Shown one piece after another: positions 8,621 through 19,200 of a stretch of 64,000 bases of DNA; the stretch's first letter is position 1, and every line of letters starts with the position of its first letter. The notes below the pieces were generated by a model that was not told the DNA's origin, ran no database searches, and worked only from the letters and a program-made list of their open reading frames with translations. Origin of the DNA: Dyadobacter sp. CECT 9275 (lineage in GTDB: Bacteria > Bacteroidota > Bacteroidia > Cytophagales > Spirosomataceae); the NCBI RefSeq assembly GCF_907164905.1, contig NZ_CAJRAF010000001.1:593001-657000 (forward strand). Direction: 5' to 3'. The translations under genes were made by a program, and so were the position numbers.

Positions 8621-10453
8621 CTACCTGCTTACCACAATCTTTTTTGAAATCACGGCTTCGTCTTTCTTTGTTAAACGAACAATGTACAGGCCTCCATGCA
8701 AATTATCGATGGATATACCTTTGTCGGATATCTTGTCGGTAGTCAGCATGATTTTTCCTGACAGGTCCGTAATTTCCACGGAACTGATCTGCTCCTCGGT
8801 ACCCGGTGTAAAGAAAAGTTTGTCGGAAACCGGGTTGGGGAAAGTGGTCAGTTCCAGAGATTCGCCAAAGGATACGCTCTGCATACGGCTGTATGTAAAC
8901 GTTCCGTCCTGGTCCACCATTTTCAGGCGGTATAGATTTTGTCCCTGGTATGGGGTTTTGTCGGTGAAGGAATAAGGCTGGAGTGAAGTGCTTTCCTTTA
9001 CGGCGGCCACGCGTCCCAGCATGTTCCAGCGTTTTCCATTTGCACTGCGCTGTATTTCAAAATAATCCGTGTTGGTTTCGGCGGCGGTGGTCCAGCGGAG
9101 TAAAGCCTGGCCTTCGCTTTTGGTGGCCTCAAAACTGGCAAGCGTGACCGGCAGCGCGTCCATGTCTCTAAAAATAAATGCCGCTCCCTTAGGGTTCGTG
9201 AACGTATCTTCCGCATCACGGTCCCAGGAATTGAAGCTGTGCCCCGCGATCAGTTGACTGCCGTCGATTACGACTCCACCAGCCACAGGGAAAACCTCCA
9301 TTGCTGCGGCGTCTGATGGCGTAATCGATTTCACCAGACCCCAGTTGTCAGCCCCCGTATAGTCTTTGTTGTAGATATGAATAGCACCCACTAATAGCAT
9401 GGGTTCAGGCACGGACGGGGAATAGAACCCTTGGGCGACCGCAAGATTATTGCCACTTAACGATACTGAGAAGCCAAACAAACCGGTTTGAAACGGGCTA
9501 GGGTCGGAAAGTACCAAAATAGGGGTGTCCCAGCTGCCGGTATTATAAAGATAGACATGGCCAAGATTGTTAGCCTCAGCCCCAGCTCCGATGGCTGCGT
9601 GACTTCCGCTGATGGAGACCGTATATCCAAACGACCCATCAGGCCATGGATTTTGCGATGTTATTCTTGGGCCAGGCGTCCATGTGGAACCATCTTTTTC
9701 AAAAGCATACACGGCCCCTGCAGTGTTAGTCTCATCAACATTCTCTCTACCTGCTCCTGCCAGTATGAAATTACCTGAAATGGCTAAACCTGCCCCAAAA
9801 TTGGCACCCATCTGCCAATTGTCACCGGCGGTGATTTTTTGAGCAAACCCCCACGAGTCAGTAGTCCCTTGATTTTTGAAGAAAATGTAGGCTGCCCCGG
9901 AACCGTCTCGTCCGGCTTCAACGGTTTCTATTGGAGCACCTACTACAATGTAGTCGCCGTCTATCGCCACGGCTGTGCCAAACGCTGCTCCCTGGATAGG
10001 CGTTGACGCTACCAGGGTCTTGATCAGCCCCCAATCGTCTCCTGCATCTTTTTTATAGAGGTATGCCGCGCCTTCGTCGGTGTCAGTAACGGTATTGGTT
10101 TCATCCACGTCCTGACCACCGCAGCCCACCACTATGTAATCTCCCTGGATGGCTACACTGGAACCAAAATCATCTCCCGCGGCGGGTGTAGGAGCAGTAA
10201 GTGTCTTAACCAAGGTCCATTCTCCGGAAATTTTCTTGTATACATTCACGGCACCAGCGCCTTCAAGTTCAGTAACCTGCTTTCCACGAAAGGCGACAAC
10301 CGCATAGTTTCCGCTGATCGACACTGCCTTTCCAAAGTAGTCGCCTGGCAGTTGCGTTTCCGCAACGATTTTAATTTCTTCTGTCCAATCCTGTGCGTGC
10401 GCGGTGATAGCAAAGGCGGTCAGCATAAAAAGGAGGTAATTTTTCAGAATCAT
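8621..10453 (-). CDS. FG-GAP repeat protein with type IX secretion sorting domain
   Basis: A secreted or surface protein of about 610 residues (start at MILKNYLLFMLTAF; an ATG 6 codons upstream is also open). After a signal peptide ending near AHAQ, at least six FG-GAP-like blade motifs follow (for example DYFGKAVSISGNYAVV, DDFGSSVAIQGDYIVV, AAFGTAVAIDGDYIVV), predicting a beta-propeller at about 25-410. A linker domain (LPVTLASFEATKSEGQALL) precedes the C-terminal T9SS type A sorting domain (TFPNPVSDKLFF, GGLYIVRL, KKIVVSR). Such proteins are exported by Sec, then by the Por/Gld system, and the tail is removed or used for anchoring. The ligand is unknown. Confidence 0.88.
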   Translation of the reverse strand: MILKNYLLFMLTAFAITAHAQDWTEEIKIVAETQLPGDYFGKAVSISGNYAVVAFRGKQVTELEGAGAVNVYKKISGEWTLVKTLTAPTPAAGDDFGSSVAIQGDYIVVGCGGQDVDETNTVTDTDEGAAYLYKKDAGDDWGLIKTLVASTPIQGAAFGTAVAIDGDYIVVGAPIETVEAGRDGSGAAYIFFKNQGTTDSWGFAQKITAGDNWQMGANFGAGLAISGNFILAGAGRENVDETNTAGAVYAFEKDGSTWTPGPRITSQNPWPDGSFGYTVSISGSHAAIGAGAEANNLGHVYLYNTGSWDTPILVLSDPSPFQTGLFGFSVSLSGNNLAVAQGFYSPSVPEPMLLVGAIHIYNKDYTGADNWGLVKSITPSDAAAMEVFPVAGGVVIDGSQLIAGHSFNSWDRDAEDTFTNPKGAAFIFRDMDALPVTLASFEATKSEGQALLRWTTAAETNTDYFEIQRSANGKRWNMLGRVAAVKESTSLQPYSFTDKTPYQGQNLYRLKMVDQDGTFTYSRMQSVSFGESLELTTFPNPVSDKLFFTPGTEEQISSVEITDLSGKIMLTTDKISDKGISIDNLHGGLYIVRLTKKDEAVISKKIVVSR

Positions 10454-10471
10454 TTGATTGAGGTTGGTCAT

Positions 10472-10965
10472 AGTTCGATTTGATTTATAGAGAATAGTGT
10501 TTACAATGATCGTTGAGAAACCTGCCGGATAGTTGGGGTTCGATACAGCTTAGTTATCACTGGTTACTAAGCTGTAACCCATAGCTTTCCTGGATCAATA
10601 ACTTGCACATGCATTATTGACCGGTTTCCATAGCTTATCAAATAGAGCAGCAGACTAGCCGTTACAGGGTGACGCCATGTCGTATTTCTTTGGATTACTT
10701 TGAAAATATATTTTGAAAATCAAATGTAGACATTTTAAGTATTTCCAGTATAAATTTTTGTTAAAAACGATTTTTTAGGTAGAAGGCCCTGCGGCCATGT
10801 TGATTATTTCCTGATCGGACTTTACCAACTAGGCATCAAATCAATGCAAGGGAGATTTATTAAAGGTGGCAAGATTACTGGAATCCAAATAAAGATCTAA
10901 GATCATTCCAATTTGAATCATATTTAGTATTAGCTTAGTATGTTCTGTTTTATTTCAAGACAACC
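10472..10965. other. Intergenic region with a short hairpin, no gene seen
   Basis: About 490 bases separate the divergent FG-GAP protein and AT-rich lipoprotein genes. It holds a 10-bp inverted repeat (10545-10554 with 10566-10575) upstream of the FG-GAP gene, which could be an operator or leader structure. Base composition drops towards A/T after about 10690. No open frame with coding character was found. Confidence 0.5.
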
Positions 10966-12387
10966 ATGAGTGCATCAGTCGGTATATTATTTGAATGGTA
11001 CTTAGACATTGCGAAGCTAATTATACGAGGAAAGGTACTTTTTATACTTCTTGGTATAATTAATTTGCTAATAGCTTGTAAGCATGATAATGATATTGCC
11101 CCTCCAAGGGACAAGCAGTTTATCAAATCTGTTTACGTAAAGGGTGCATCATCAATTGCAATCGATTCTACCAACGGTATCATACAGGTTGTGCTTCCTG
11201 AGAACTACCTGGATGATGTAATTAATATTGAGGTGATTTTGTACGATGGGGTCATTTTGTCTGATACAACCTATTCTGAAAACAAAATTGCCTATAAGTT
11301 TCGGGGAGCCAGGCCAAAACAATTTGTTGTCAAGCAACAAAATAAGGACTCAATAATAGGGAAATATTATTTTATATATGTGAGGCATTTAGGGAAATTA
11401 ACAGCTGAGCTTGCTTCTGATTTTTTGGTATATCCTCAGAACAAAATAACTGAACCAAACGATAATTGTATTGGATACATCAGATTAAATTCTGGAATGG
11501 GATCTCTTCCGGAAACTCCAACGTCACCCCAAAGGCTAAATGGATTATTGAGAGATTTGCCTGGGAACGTCAACCTTACAGGTTTCTTTGACCAAGGGTT
11601 TTCATATTTACACTTTGAAGGAGCTTATGATCTTTTAAGATCTCGTAAGGCAGAATTAAGCATATTTTATGGTGATAAGAAATTTGTTTTTCCAAGTCTA
11701 CCAACGGTTCAAAGAGCTCCACTTACGGCTTTAGTAGATGTAAGCCTAAGGCAGGTGGGCTCTTTACCCAAGGGGAAAGAAATTATTATTGAGGGGGGAT
11801 ATTTTCTAGAAGATAAGAAATATTACATAAAATTGGGAAATGACCTTCATAAGGAGGAATTTTTAGTGGATGCATTTTATCTAGGCCATAACAGGATTAG
11901 CTTTGTCTTTCCAGCCAATTTACCCGATGGTACCTATTTATTTTCAATATTTGAGGATGAAGATAAAATAAATGAAATCAGTTATACGGTATCTAATGAT
12001 GTTTCAAGTAGGGGTATCGGCCAGGTATGGACCGAGAATTTTAGCTGCCCGGATCGAATTATATTTGCTAAAAATGCAGAAAGAATAAAACTAAGCAAAG
12101 GGCAGACATTTTATGTTAATCCGGTTCCTTTACAAACACAGCATGTCACTCTTCCAAATAATCCGGGACGGGAATTCCCGTCTCTGGAGTTGAGAAATGA
12201 AGCTGGTAGTGTTACTTTAAAATCAGAGTTGAAAACCGACATTTGTTATGCGGATTATACCATTAACATGTTTTACGGAGCTTTTGTAATACCGGAGAGC
12301 ATCTCTCCTGGGAACTATCAGGCACGTCTTGTTTACAGTGATGGCGGGAAGTCTTTCCCCTTTTGGTGTTTTTTTGAAATAAATTAG
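10966..12387 (+). CDS. AT-rich lipoprotein with IPT/TIG-like region, unknown function
   Basis: A 473-residue protein. After an unusually long N-terminus (23 residues) a hydrophobic segment ends in the lipobox LLIAC, with Cys38 the likely lipidated residue, so the mature protein is attached to the membrane; the true start may lie inside. The rest is beta-rich. The part around 255-345 (DVSLRQVGSLPKGKEIIIEG, then FPANLPDGTYLFSIF) resembles an IPT/TIG fold, and a similar closing pattern recurs near the end (PESISPGNYQARLVYSDGG). The gene is clearly richer in A/T (TTA, ATA and AAA codons) than its neighbours, which suggests recent transfer or relaxed selection. No enzymatic motif was seen. Confidence 0.65.
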   Translation: MSASVGILFEWYLDIAKLIIRGKVLFILLGIINLLIACKHDNDIAPPRDKQFIKSVYVKGASSIAIDSTNGIIQVVLPENYLDDVINIEVILYDGVILSDTTYSENKIAYKFRGARPKQFVVKQQNKDSIIGKYYFIYVRHLGKLTAELASDFLVYPQNKITEPNDNCIGYIRLNSGMGSLPETPTSPQRLNGLLRDLPGNVNLTGFFDQGFSYLHFEGAYDLLRSRKAELSIFYGDKKFVFPSLPTVQRAPLTALVDVSLRQVGSLPKGKEIIIEGGYFLEDKKYYIKLGNDLHKEEFLVDAFYLGHNRISFVFPANLPDGTYLFSIFEDEDKINEISYTVSNDVSSRGIGQVWTENFSCPDRIIFAKNAERIKLSKGQTFYVNPVPLQTQHVTLPNNPGREFPSLELRNEAGSVTLKSELKTDICYADYTINMFYGAFVIPESISPGNYQARLVYSDGGKSFPFWCFFEIN

Positions 12388-12562
12388 GAAGATAGTAGTG
12401 AAACAATGAACGCATTGGTACCAGATTGGCTTTTGATTACCTTTTAATATCCTATCTGAAATTTAGCAAAATAAAATCTGATGCTATCGGTGCTCCATTA
12501 AAGTTTTTTTTCAGGCTTGAATGCAGTGTAATTGTTACCTGCCTGGTTTATTAGAACCAAAA

Positions 12563-13843
12563 TCACTGGCTATTTTCCTCGTTTTTGTCGGCAATGTTGA
12601 TCAGATGTATGGTGTTCTGATAATTGTAAAAGACGGAAAGGCCGGAGGTATCACATATTTGTCTGACGATGGACAAGCCCAGCCCCACGGATTCGGGTCC
12701 TGATGATTCCTTTTTAAATCTTTCAAAAAGTCGTGTCGGATCGGTTTTCAGTTCCGAACCTGTATTGCTGATCTGTATCGCATGTGGCCATCCCTGGATA
12801 TGGATTTTTCCGTGTTCATGGTTATGCCGGATGGCATTATTGATCAGGTTGGTCAGTAAAATGTCGGCCAGGGCGGGAGACATTTTTTTTCGGAAATGGC
12901 CCATCCAGTTAATCTCTACCGATATGTTCCGATGGTTTATTATGTCTTCAAAATCATTGAGCTTGTTTTCGGTAAGTTCTTTAAAATCAACAATTTCTTC
13001 GGTACTGAATTGCTGGTTGTCAATTTTGGCAAGTAGTAAAAGCCCTTGGTTGAGCCGGGACATGCGGCGGGAGGCATGGTAGATTTCCTCAATCCAATAG
13101 GTATGTTCCGCGTCCAGATCTTTGGACTGGATAAATTGCTCCACTCTTGCGTTAATCAACGCCAGGGGGGTCTGGATTTCATGTGAGGCATTTTCTGTAA
13201 ATTCTTTCAGACTTCGGTAGTCGTGCTGCATTTTGTCGCCCATTTTTTCAAAAACATCGTTCAGTTCATTGAACTCTGTGATCTCAGTGGGGGGGAGTGC
13301 AAGTTTGTTCTCTTTCGTCCAGTCAAACTGTTTTATTTTAGAGAGCGTATCGTAAAACGGCTGCCAGAGCTTGTCCGACAGCTTGCGGTGAAACCAGTAC
13401 ATGCTCAGTAGCAGCAGTGCCAGGAATATCATCATTGCAACGGAAATGGCCTCGATCAGCTTGTACGACTGGATCATGGATTTGCGGATGGATACTTTAT
13501 GAGGTACCCCGCCGATCATCGTGTAAAATGTCAGCTGACGAAACGGGTCCGCACTATCTTCGTAACGATTGTTGATGAGTGTATCGGTAAAAATGGTCCG
13601 GTTAACGAATTGCCCAAAAACGGGAACCACTTCTATTTTATTTTCAACAAAATAAGAACTGTTACTCCAGGTATCATGTGTTTTCAGATAGGCCTCAAAA
13701 TCCCGGCGTTCCACATTGAGCCTGCTTTCTACTTCTTCGTAGATCATCATTTTTACGATCCAGTAGAATGCAATGCCTGCGGCGAGGTAAATGACCGGGG
13801 AAACGATCAGATACATCCGGCTGGTTTTGGATAGCAGTTTCAA
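12563..13843 (-). CDS. Two-component sensor histidine kinase
   Basis: A 426-residue kinase. Transmembrane helices at about 12-33 and 133-151 enclose a roughly 100-residue periplasmic sensor region; a HisKA domain follows with His221 in the H-box ENASHEIQTPLALI; then an HATPase_c domain with the N-box NLINNAIRHNHEHG and the G-box SVGLGLSIVRQI. Its start overlaps the stop of the response-regulator gene by 4 bases (ATGA), so the two are translationally coupled. The regulator gene is divergent from the TolC/RND efflux operon, and the pair probably senses a compound exported by that pump (inference). The resemblance is to CusS/BaeS-type kinases. Confidence 0.92.
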   Translation of the reverse strand: MKLLSKTSRMYLIVSPVIYLAAGIAFYWIVKMMIYEEVESRLNVERRDFEAYLKTHDTWSNSSYFVENKIEVVPVFGQFVNRTIFTDTLINNRYEDSADPFRQLTFYTMIGGVPHKVSIRKSMIQSYKLIEAISVAMMIFLALLLLSMYWFHRKLSDKLWQPFYDTLSKIKQFDWTKENKLALPPTEITEFNELNDVFEKMGDKMQHDYRSLKEFTENASHEIQTPLALINARVEQFIQSKDLDAEHTYWIEEIYHASRRMSRLNQGLLLLAKIDNQQFSTEEIVDFKELTENKLNDFEDIINHRNISVEINWMGHFRKKMSPALADILLTNLINNAIRHNHEHGKIHIQGWPHAIQISNTGSELKTDPTRLFERFKKESSGPESVGLGLSIVRQICDTSGLSVFYNYQNTIHLINIADKNEENSQ

Positions 13844-14517
13844 GGTGCAGTGAATTTATAACCGATCCCGTAAATTGATTGAATATAGTCCTTTCCTCCC
13901 TTTTCCAGAAGTTTCCGGCGCAGATTTTTGATGTGTGAGTATACCATATCCAGCGAATCGGAGGAGTCGATATGATCGCCCCACAAATGCTCAGCAATGG
14001 ATTCCTTCGTTAAGGCAACATCGATATTGGAAAGAAAATAAAGCAGCAGATCATACTCCTTGCGCGACAGCGCTGTTTCTTTACCGCTCACAAACACCTT
14101 TCTGGCCTGCAGCTGGACGATGATATCATTCCATTGCATGTCATTGTTCCCTCCAAAATTTCGTCTCCGGATCAGTGATTTCACGCGCGCGTTGAGCTCC
14201 GACAAATGAAATGGCTTTGTCAAATAGTCGTCCGAACCGATTTCAAGGCCTTTAATTTTATCTTCCAGTGAATTGCGTGCCGAGATGATAATGATACCTG
14301 TGGTGGCCGCAATTTTTTTGAGCGTTTTGATGATGCCATACCCGTCTCCATCAGGAAGGGTAAGATCAACAATGGTGCAATCATACTGGTAGATACTTAC
14401 TTTTTCATCGGCCTCCCAAAAGCTGTTTGCTACTTCACACACAAATCCTTCCCTGGACAGGTAGTCCATGATGCTCTCTGCAAGCCCTTTTTCGTCTTCA
14501 ACTATTAATATTTTCAT
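13840..14517 (-). CDS. OmpR-family response regulator
   Basis: A 225-residue regulator. The receiver domain (1-115) has the acidic pair at EDE (7-9), the phosphoacceptor Asp51 in IVDLTLPDGDG, and a conserved Lys in YLTKPFHL. The C-terminal winged helix (about 130-223) ends with the recognition helix near SLDMVYSHIKNLRRKL and the wing IYGIGYKF. It is the first gene of a two-gene operon with the kinase. Two 11-bp-spaced direct repeats in the divergent promoter region (14615-14634) and an inverted copy (14566-14574) are good candidates for its binding sites, implying control of the efflux operon and of itself. Confidence 0.92.
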   Translation of the reverse strand: MKILIVEDEKGLAESIMDYLSREGFVCEVANSFWEADEKVSIYQYDCTIVDLTLPDGDGYGIIKTLKKIAATTGIIIISARNSLEDKIKGLEIGSDDYLTKPFHLSELNARVKSLIRRRNFGGNNDMQWNDIIVQLQARKVFVSGKETALSRKEYDLLLYFLSNIDVALTKESIAEHLWGDHIDSSDSLDMVYSHIKNLRRKLLEKGGKDYIQSIYGIGYKFTAP

Positions 14518-14565
14518 CAGAAAAACAGAATATTAACCGCAAAGCTACCGGCTGATGTTGGAAAT

Positions 14566-14634
14566 ATTTGGGAAGTATTCAATAAACCTTTAAAAAGGAA
14601 GTCGAAGGGCCTTTTTCCCAAATGTTTCCCAAAT
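14566..14634. promoter_or_regulatory. Candidate response-regulator binding sites
   Basis: The 9-mer TTCCCAAAT occurs at 14615-14623 and again at 14626-14634, an 11-base repeat step. Its reverse complement ATTTGGGAA lies at 14566-14574, closer to the regulator gene. OmpR-family regulators typically bind tandem direct repeats at about 11-bp spacing, so this arrangement suits the divergently encoded regulator (inference). Confidence 0.5.
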
Positions 14635-14684
14635 TGAATTCTAGTTTCGGGCAAAATTATTCCTTGGTTAACATTATTCACTAC

Positions 14685-16145
14685 ATGAATTATCAGCACC
14701 ACCGAAGTTTTTCCCGAAGCGCGAAGCCTTCTGAGAAAAAATCTTCAGCCCTACCTCTCATGCCGATGTCAGTCAGGCACTTTTGTTTGATTGCCCTTGG
14801 GTTATTTATTTTTTCGTTCAATACTGCTGCCCAGCAGGTATCTCTCCAAGAGATACTGGACCAGGGCAAACAGAATTTCCCTTTCCTGAAATCCAAGCAA
14901 TCGGAAATAAGGAGCGCCGAAAGCCGGATTAAAAGTGTGAAAACAGATTACCTGCCAGCCTTCGTCGTGCAGGATCAGTACACGTTCGGGACCAATAACA
15001 ATGTAAACGGAGGTTTTTTCCCAAATGAAGGTATGGCCTTTTCTCCATCGGGGGGGATCAGGCCGGAAAATATCTACAAAGGTGTTTTCGGGAGTTTTAC
15101 AACCGCCCTGGTAGACTGGCGGGTGTTTAACTTTGGCAAACTGAATGCCAACGTAGCCGCCGCCAACGCGGAACTGACCAGGTCACAGGCGGACTATGAA
15201 AACGAGCTTTTTCAGCATCAGGTCAGGATTGTGGACGCCTATCTTGTTTTGCTGATCAATCAGAAACTTGTAACTGCCCAGGAGCGGAACCTTGAGAGGG
15301 CGCTTGTATTTAAACAGGTTACAGATGCGGCGGTGGGTTCGGGTATGCGGCCGGGCGTGGATAGTTCTCTCGCCAGTGCCGAATATGCCAAGGCCAGGCT
15401 GCTGCTGCTGGAAAGCCAGCGTTCTGAAAAAGCCCAGCGCCTGAGGCTTTCCGAACTGAGTGGTGTTCTCCAGGACAACATTCAGGTGGATTCCATGCAG
15501 TTTTATTCCCGGTTGCCGGTGGGTACGGTTTCGCCGGATGCATTTCTTAAAAATCCGTTACTCAAATTATCACAGACTCAGATAGACGCTTCTGCGGCCA
15601 GAAGCATTTCCATCCGCAAGTCTTCCTTGCCTTCGGTTTCACTTCTGGCGGCGGGAATGGCCAGAGGGTCGGGTGTTTCCAACAAGGATAATGCCTACCG
15701 TACTGATTTCGGAAGTGGTATGAACTATCAGGTATACAATTACTTCTTCGGTATTTCAACGCGCTGGAACCTTACCAATATCCTGAAAGTGAGGAACGAC
15801 TACAAGAGTGAGCAGTTCCAGGCAGAGCGGTTCAGGGAGATTTACAATACACAGAAACTGCAGATGGACCGGCAGCTCCGTGAATCGGATATTCAGTTTG
15901 CGCTTTCCATGGAACAGGCAAGGCTCACACCGGTTCAGCTGAATGCGGCCAGAACGGCGTTTCTTCAGGCTGAGGCACGTTATCAGAACGGGATGACCGA
16001 TCTGTTTACCTTAGCTCAGAGTGTCAACACCCTTAACCGCGCAGAAGTAGATAAGTATGTTGCCAATGGAAATGTCTGGCGCTCGCTGTTAATGAAAGCC
16101 GCCGCTGCCGGAGATCTGTCCCTTTTTCTGAACCAGCTGGAGTAA
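14685..16145 (+). CDS. TolC-family outer-membrane efflux protein
   Basis: The outer-membrane channel of a tripartite efflux pump, about 486 residues from the ATG at 14685. The frame is open to 14622, but that start would lie within the putative regulator sites; Met at 14760 or 14766 would give a shorter leader. A signal segment (FCLIALGLFIFSFNTAAQ) precedes an alpha-helical coiled-coil protein with the two OEP repeats: VSLQEILDQGKQNFPFLKSK at the start and, in the second half, MEQARLTPVQLNAARTAF and ARYQNGMTDLFTLAQSVN. It stands 65 bases before the RND permease-adaptor gene, and the three functions make a complete pump. Confidence 0.9.
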   Translation: MNYQHHRSFSRSAKPSEKKSSALPLMPMSVRHFCLIALGLFIFSFNTAAQQVSLQEILDQGKQNFPFLKSKQSEIRSAESRIKSVKTDYLPAFVVQDQYTFGTNNNVNGGFFPNEGMAFSPSGGIRPENIYKGVFGSFTTALVDWRVFNFGKLNANVAAANAELTRSQADYENELFQHQVRIVDAYLVLLINQKLVTAQERNLERALVFKQVTDAAVGSGMRPGVDSSLASAEYAKARLLLLESQRSEKAQRLRLSELSGVLQDNIQVDSMQFYSRLPVGTVSPDAFLKNPLLKLSQTQIDASAARSISIRKSSLPSVSLLAAGMARGSGVSNKDNAYRTDFGSGMNYQVYNYFFGISTRWNLTNILKVRNDYKSEQFQAERFREIYNTQKLQMDRQLRESDIQFALSMEQARLTPVQLNAARTAFLQAEARYQNGMTDLFTLAQSVNTLNRAEVDKYVANGNVWRSLLMKAAAAGDLSLFLNQLE

Positions 16146-16210
16146 CGGCTGCGGTTTGCATAGCAGTAAATTCTCTTCCCTCATTACCGAAAATAAAATC
16201 TTAATCGTAT

Positions 16211-19200
16211 ATGTATCAACTCATTCGAACGGCCCTGCGGCAACCCATTTCCATTGTGGTAGTCGTGATTGGCATTCTCTTCTTTTCGATACTTTCTATC
16301 CGGAGTATCCCTGTAGATATCTTTCCCAATCTGGACCTGCCCACCATTTATGTGGTGCAGCCCTATGGCGGTATGGCCCCCGACCAGATGGATGGCTTCA
16401 TTGCCACCCGTTACCAGGATCACTTTCTGTACGTGTCGGGGATCCGGGATGTGGACGTGAAAACCATCCAGGGGCTGTCGCTTATCAAACTTTCTTTTTA
16501 TCCCGGAACCGATATGGCCCAGGCAGCTGCGGAAGTTGCCAATAACGTGTCCCGGGCCAAGGCCTATATGCCCGAGGGAACCGTGCCGCCGCAGGTGGTC
16601 CGGTTTGATGCGAGTTCGGTACCCATCGGGCAGATGGTGTTTGAGAGCTCGTCCCGTTCCCTGAACGAGATTCAGGATTTTGCATCTTCCCGCGTACGTC
16701 CTATGTTTTCCAGGATTGAGGGGGTATCCAGCCCGCCGCCATTCGGAGGAAACCAGCGGACCATCGTGATACGGGTTGACCCCGAGCGGATCAGGAGTTA
16801 TCATCTCACACCCGAAGAAATCATCAAATCCATTGTGGTCAACAACCAGCCATCACCTGCCGGTAACATCAGAATGGGAGACCGTACCTTAATGACCCCC
16901 GTTAACTCGCTCATCAACCGGCCTGAAGACTTTCTGAATATCCCCATCCGGATTGGTGCGGGGCCAACGGTTTTTGTGAGGGATATAGGTACCGTGGAAG
17001 ACGGCGCCGATATGACTGTGAGTTATGCCCTGATCAACGGAAAAAGGGCGGTATATATCCCGGTAGTAAAAAAATCAGATGCCTCTACGCTGGATGTGGT
17101 CAATAACATCAGAGCGGCACTGCCGCAACTGCGGAATGCGGTACCCGAAGACGTCAAGATCAGTTATGAATTTGATCAGTCGGTATATGTAACTAACTCC
17201 CTGAAAAGTCTGATCACGGAAGGTATCCTGGGGGCTTTGCTCACTGGTTTGATGGTACTGCTCTTCCTGCGCGACTGGCGCAGTGTGATCATCGTGATCG
17301 TGACCATTCCTATTTCCATACTTTCGGCGGTGATACTGATGAACCTTTTTGGGCAGACGATTAATATCATGACACTGTCAGGACTGGCCCTGGCCATCGG
17401 GGTTTTGGTTGACCAGGCCACGGTGACCATTGAAAACATTCACCAGCACCAGGAAATGGGCAAACCCAAGGAGCAGGCGATTTGGGATGCCTGCAAGGAA
17501 ATTGCATTCCCAGAATTCCTGATCCTGCTGGCTATTCTGGCGGTGTTTGCACCGTCATTTGTCATGAGCGGCATTCCAAGGTCCATGTTTCTGCCGCTTT
17601 CGCTTGCCGTAGGTTTTGCAATGATCGCTTCTTTTTTACTGTCCCAGACCCTGGTTCCTGTACTGGCCAACTGGTTGCTGAAAAGCCACCCGCACCATGA
17701 AGCGCCAACGCTTGCCCTGGATGAGCGTGAAATTCATGATGTGATAGAGGAGGGGGCTCATCCTTCACTTCCGGTGAAAGGTTTCGAAAAATTCAAACTG
17801 AGGTATCTGGGTGTGCTGGAAGGGGTGATCGGCAAAAGATCATTCGTCATTCCTGCCTATCTCATAGTTTCGGTTCTGTTAATCGTGGGTGGTTTTATGC
17901 TGATTGGTACTGATATTCTGCCCAAAGCCAACAGCCACCAGTTCCAGATGCGCCTGCGGGTTGCCGATGGTACCCGGGTAGAGCGTACCGAAACAGCTAC
18001 GCTGAAAGTGCTTGACCTGATCAAATCGGAGGTAGGAAAAGAACATGTGGAGATTTCCTCGGCTTATGTCGGCACGGTACCTTCCAGTTATGGTACATCC
18101 AATATTTTTGTTTTCAACAGCGGCCCCCATGAAGCGGTGCTGCAGGTATCGCTGCACGAAGACTTTCCGGTTCGGATGGATATGCTAAAGGAAAAACTAA
18201 GGGAGCGGATCGCAAAAGAAATTCCCGCTTTGAAAATATCTTTTGAGCCGATAGAACTTGTTGATAAAATTATGAGCCAGGGTGCTTCCACACCTATTGA
18301 GGTAAGCGTTGCGGCAAAGAGCGTGGAAGATGCAGGTAAGTTTGCCCGGAAGATTCAGGCAGAAATGGAAAAAATAGCTTTCCTGCGCGATGTACAGATA
18401 GCCCAGCCACTTGCCTACCCGATCCTGAATGTGGATATCAACCGCGAACGCGCCGGGCAACTCGGTATTACCTCCACGCAGGTTGCAAGGTCCATGGTGG
18501 CAGCAACTTCTTCCAGCCGGTTCACTGATAAAAATCTTTGGCTGGATAACTCCAAAGGGCTCGCCTATCAGGTTCAGGTACAGATACCCGAATACCAGAT
18601 GACTTCGGTGGAAGACATTGGAACCATACCTTTGAAAACTGGGGCAAGCAATCCGCTCCTGGCAGATGTTGCCACATTTTCGGAGAAAACGGCTCCGGGA
18701 GAATACGACAGAGCAGGTCCGAACCGGCTCGTGACGGTGACGGCAAATCTCCATAAAAAGGATTTGGGTGCGGCCACGAAGGCGGTGACCGCGGCTATAA
18801 AAAATGCGGGAGAACCTCCAAGAGGTGTATTGGTGGAGCTCAAAGGCCAGTCAAATCTTTTGACCGAAACGCTCGGCAGTTTACAGACCGGGCTGATGAT
18901 CGCGATCGTAATCATGTTCCTGCTAATGGCCGCTACATACCAGTCGTTCAAGCTGTCAATGGTAGTACTTTCCACTATTCCGGCCGTGGTAGTGGGGGCA
19001 ATAGGTTTGCTGCTTCTGACCGGAGCCACGTTGAATCTGCAATCCTACATGGGGCTGATCATGTCCGTGGGGGTATCTGTAGCCAATGCGATCTTGATGG
19101 TTACCAACGCCGAAAATTTAAGATTGCAACTTAAGGATTCCTCCAAAGCCGTAGTACTTGCTGCCGGCAGCCGGATACGTCCGATCCTGATGACGAGTAT

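Noticed and set aside
10545-10575. Terminator at the short hairpin upstream of the FG-GAP gene
   Set aside because: It is upstream of both divergent genes and has no U-tract; left as an unexplained inverted repeat.
16184-16804. Long reverse frames opposite the RND gene, and similar ones opposite other genes (for example 38607-39209 and 45020-45655)
   Set aside because: They lie fully antisense to well-supported genes and carry no family features.
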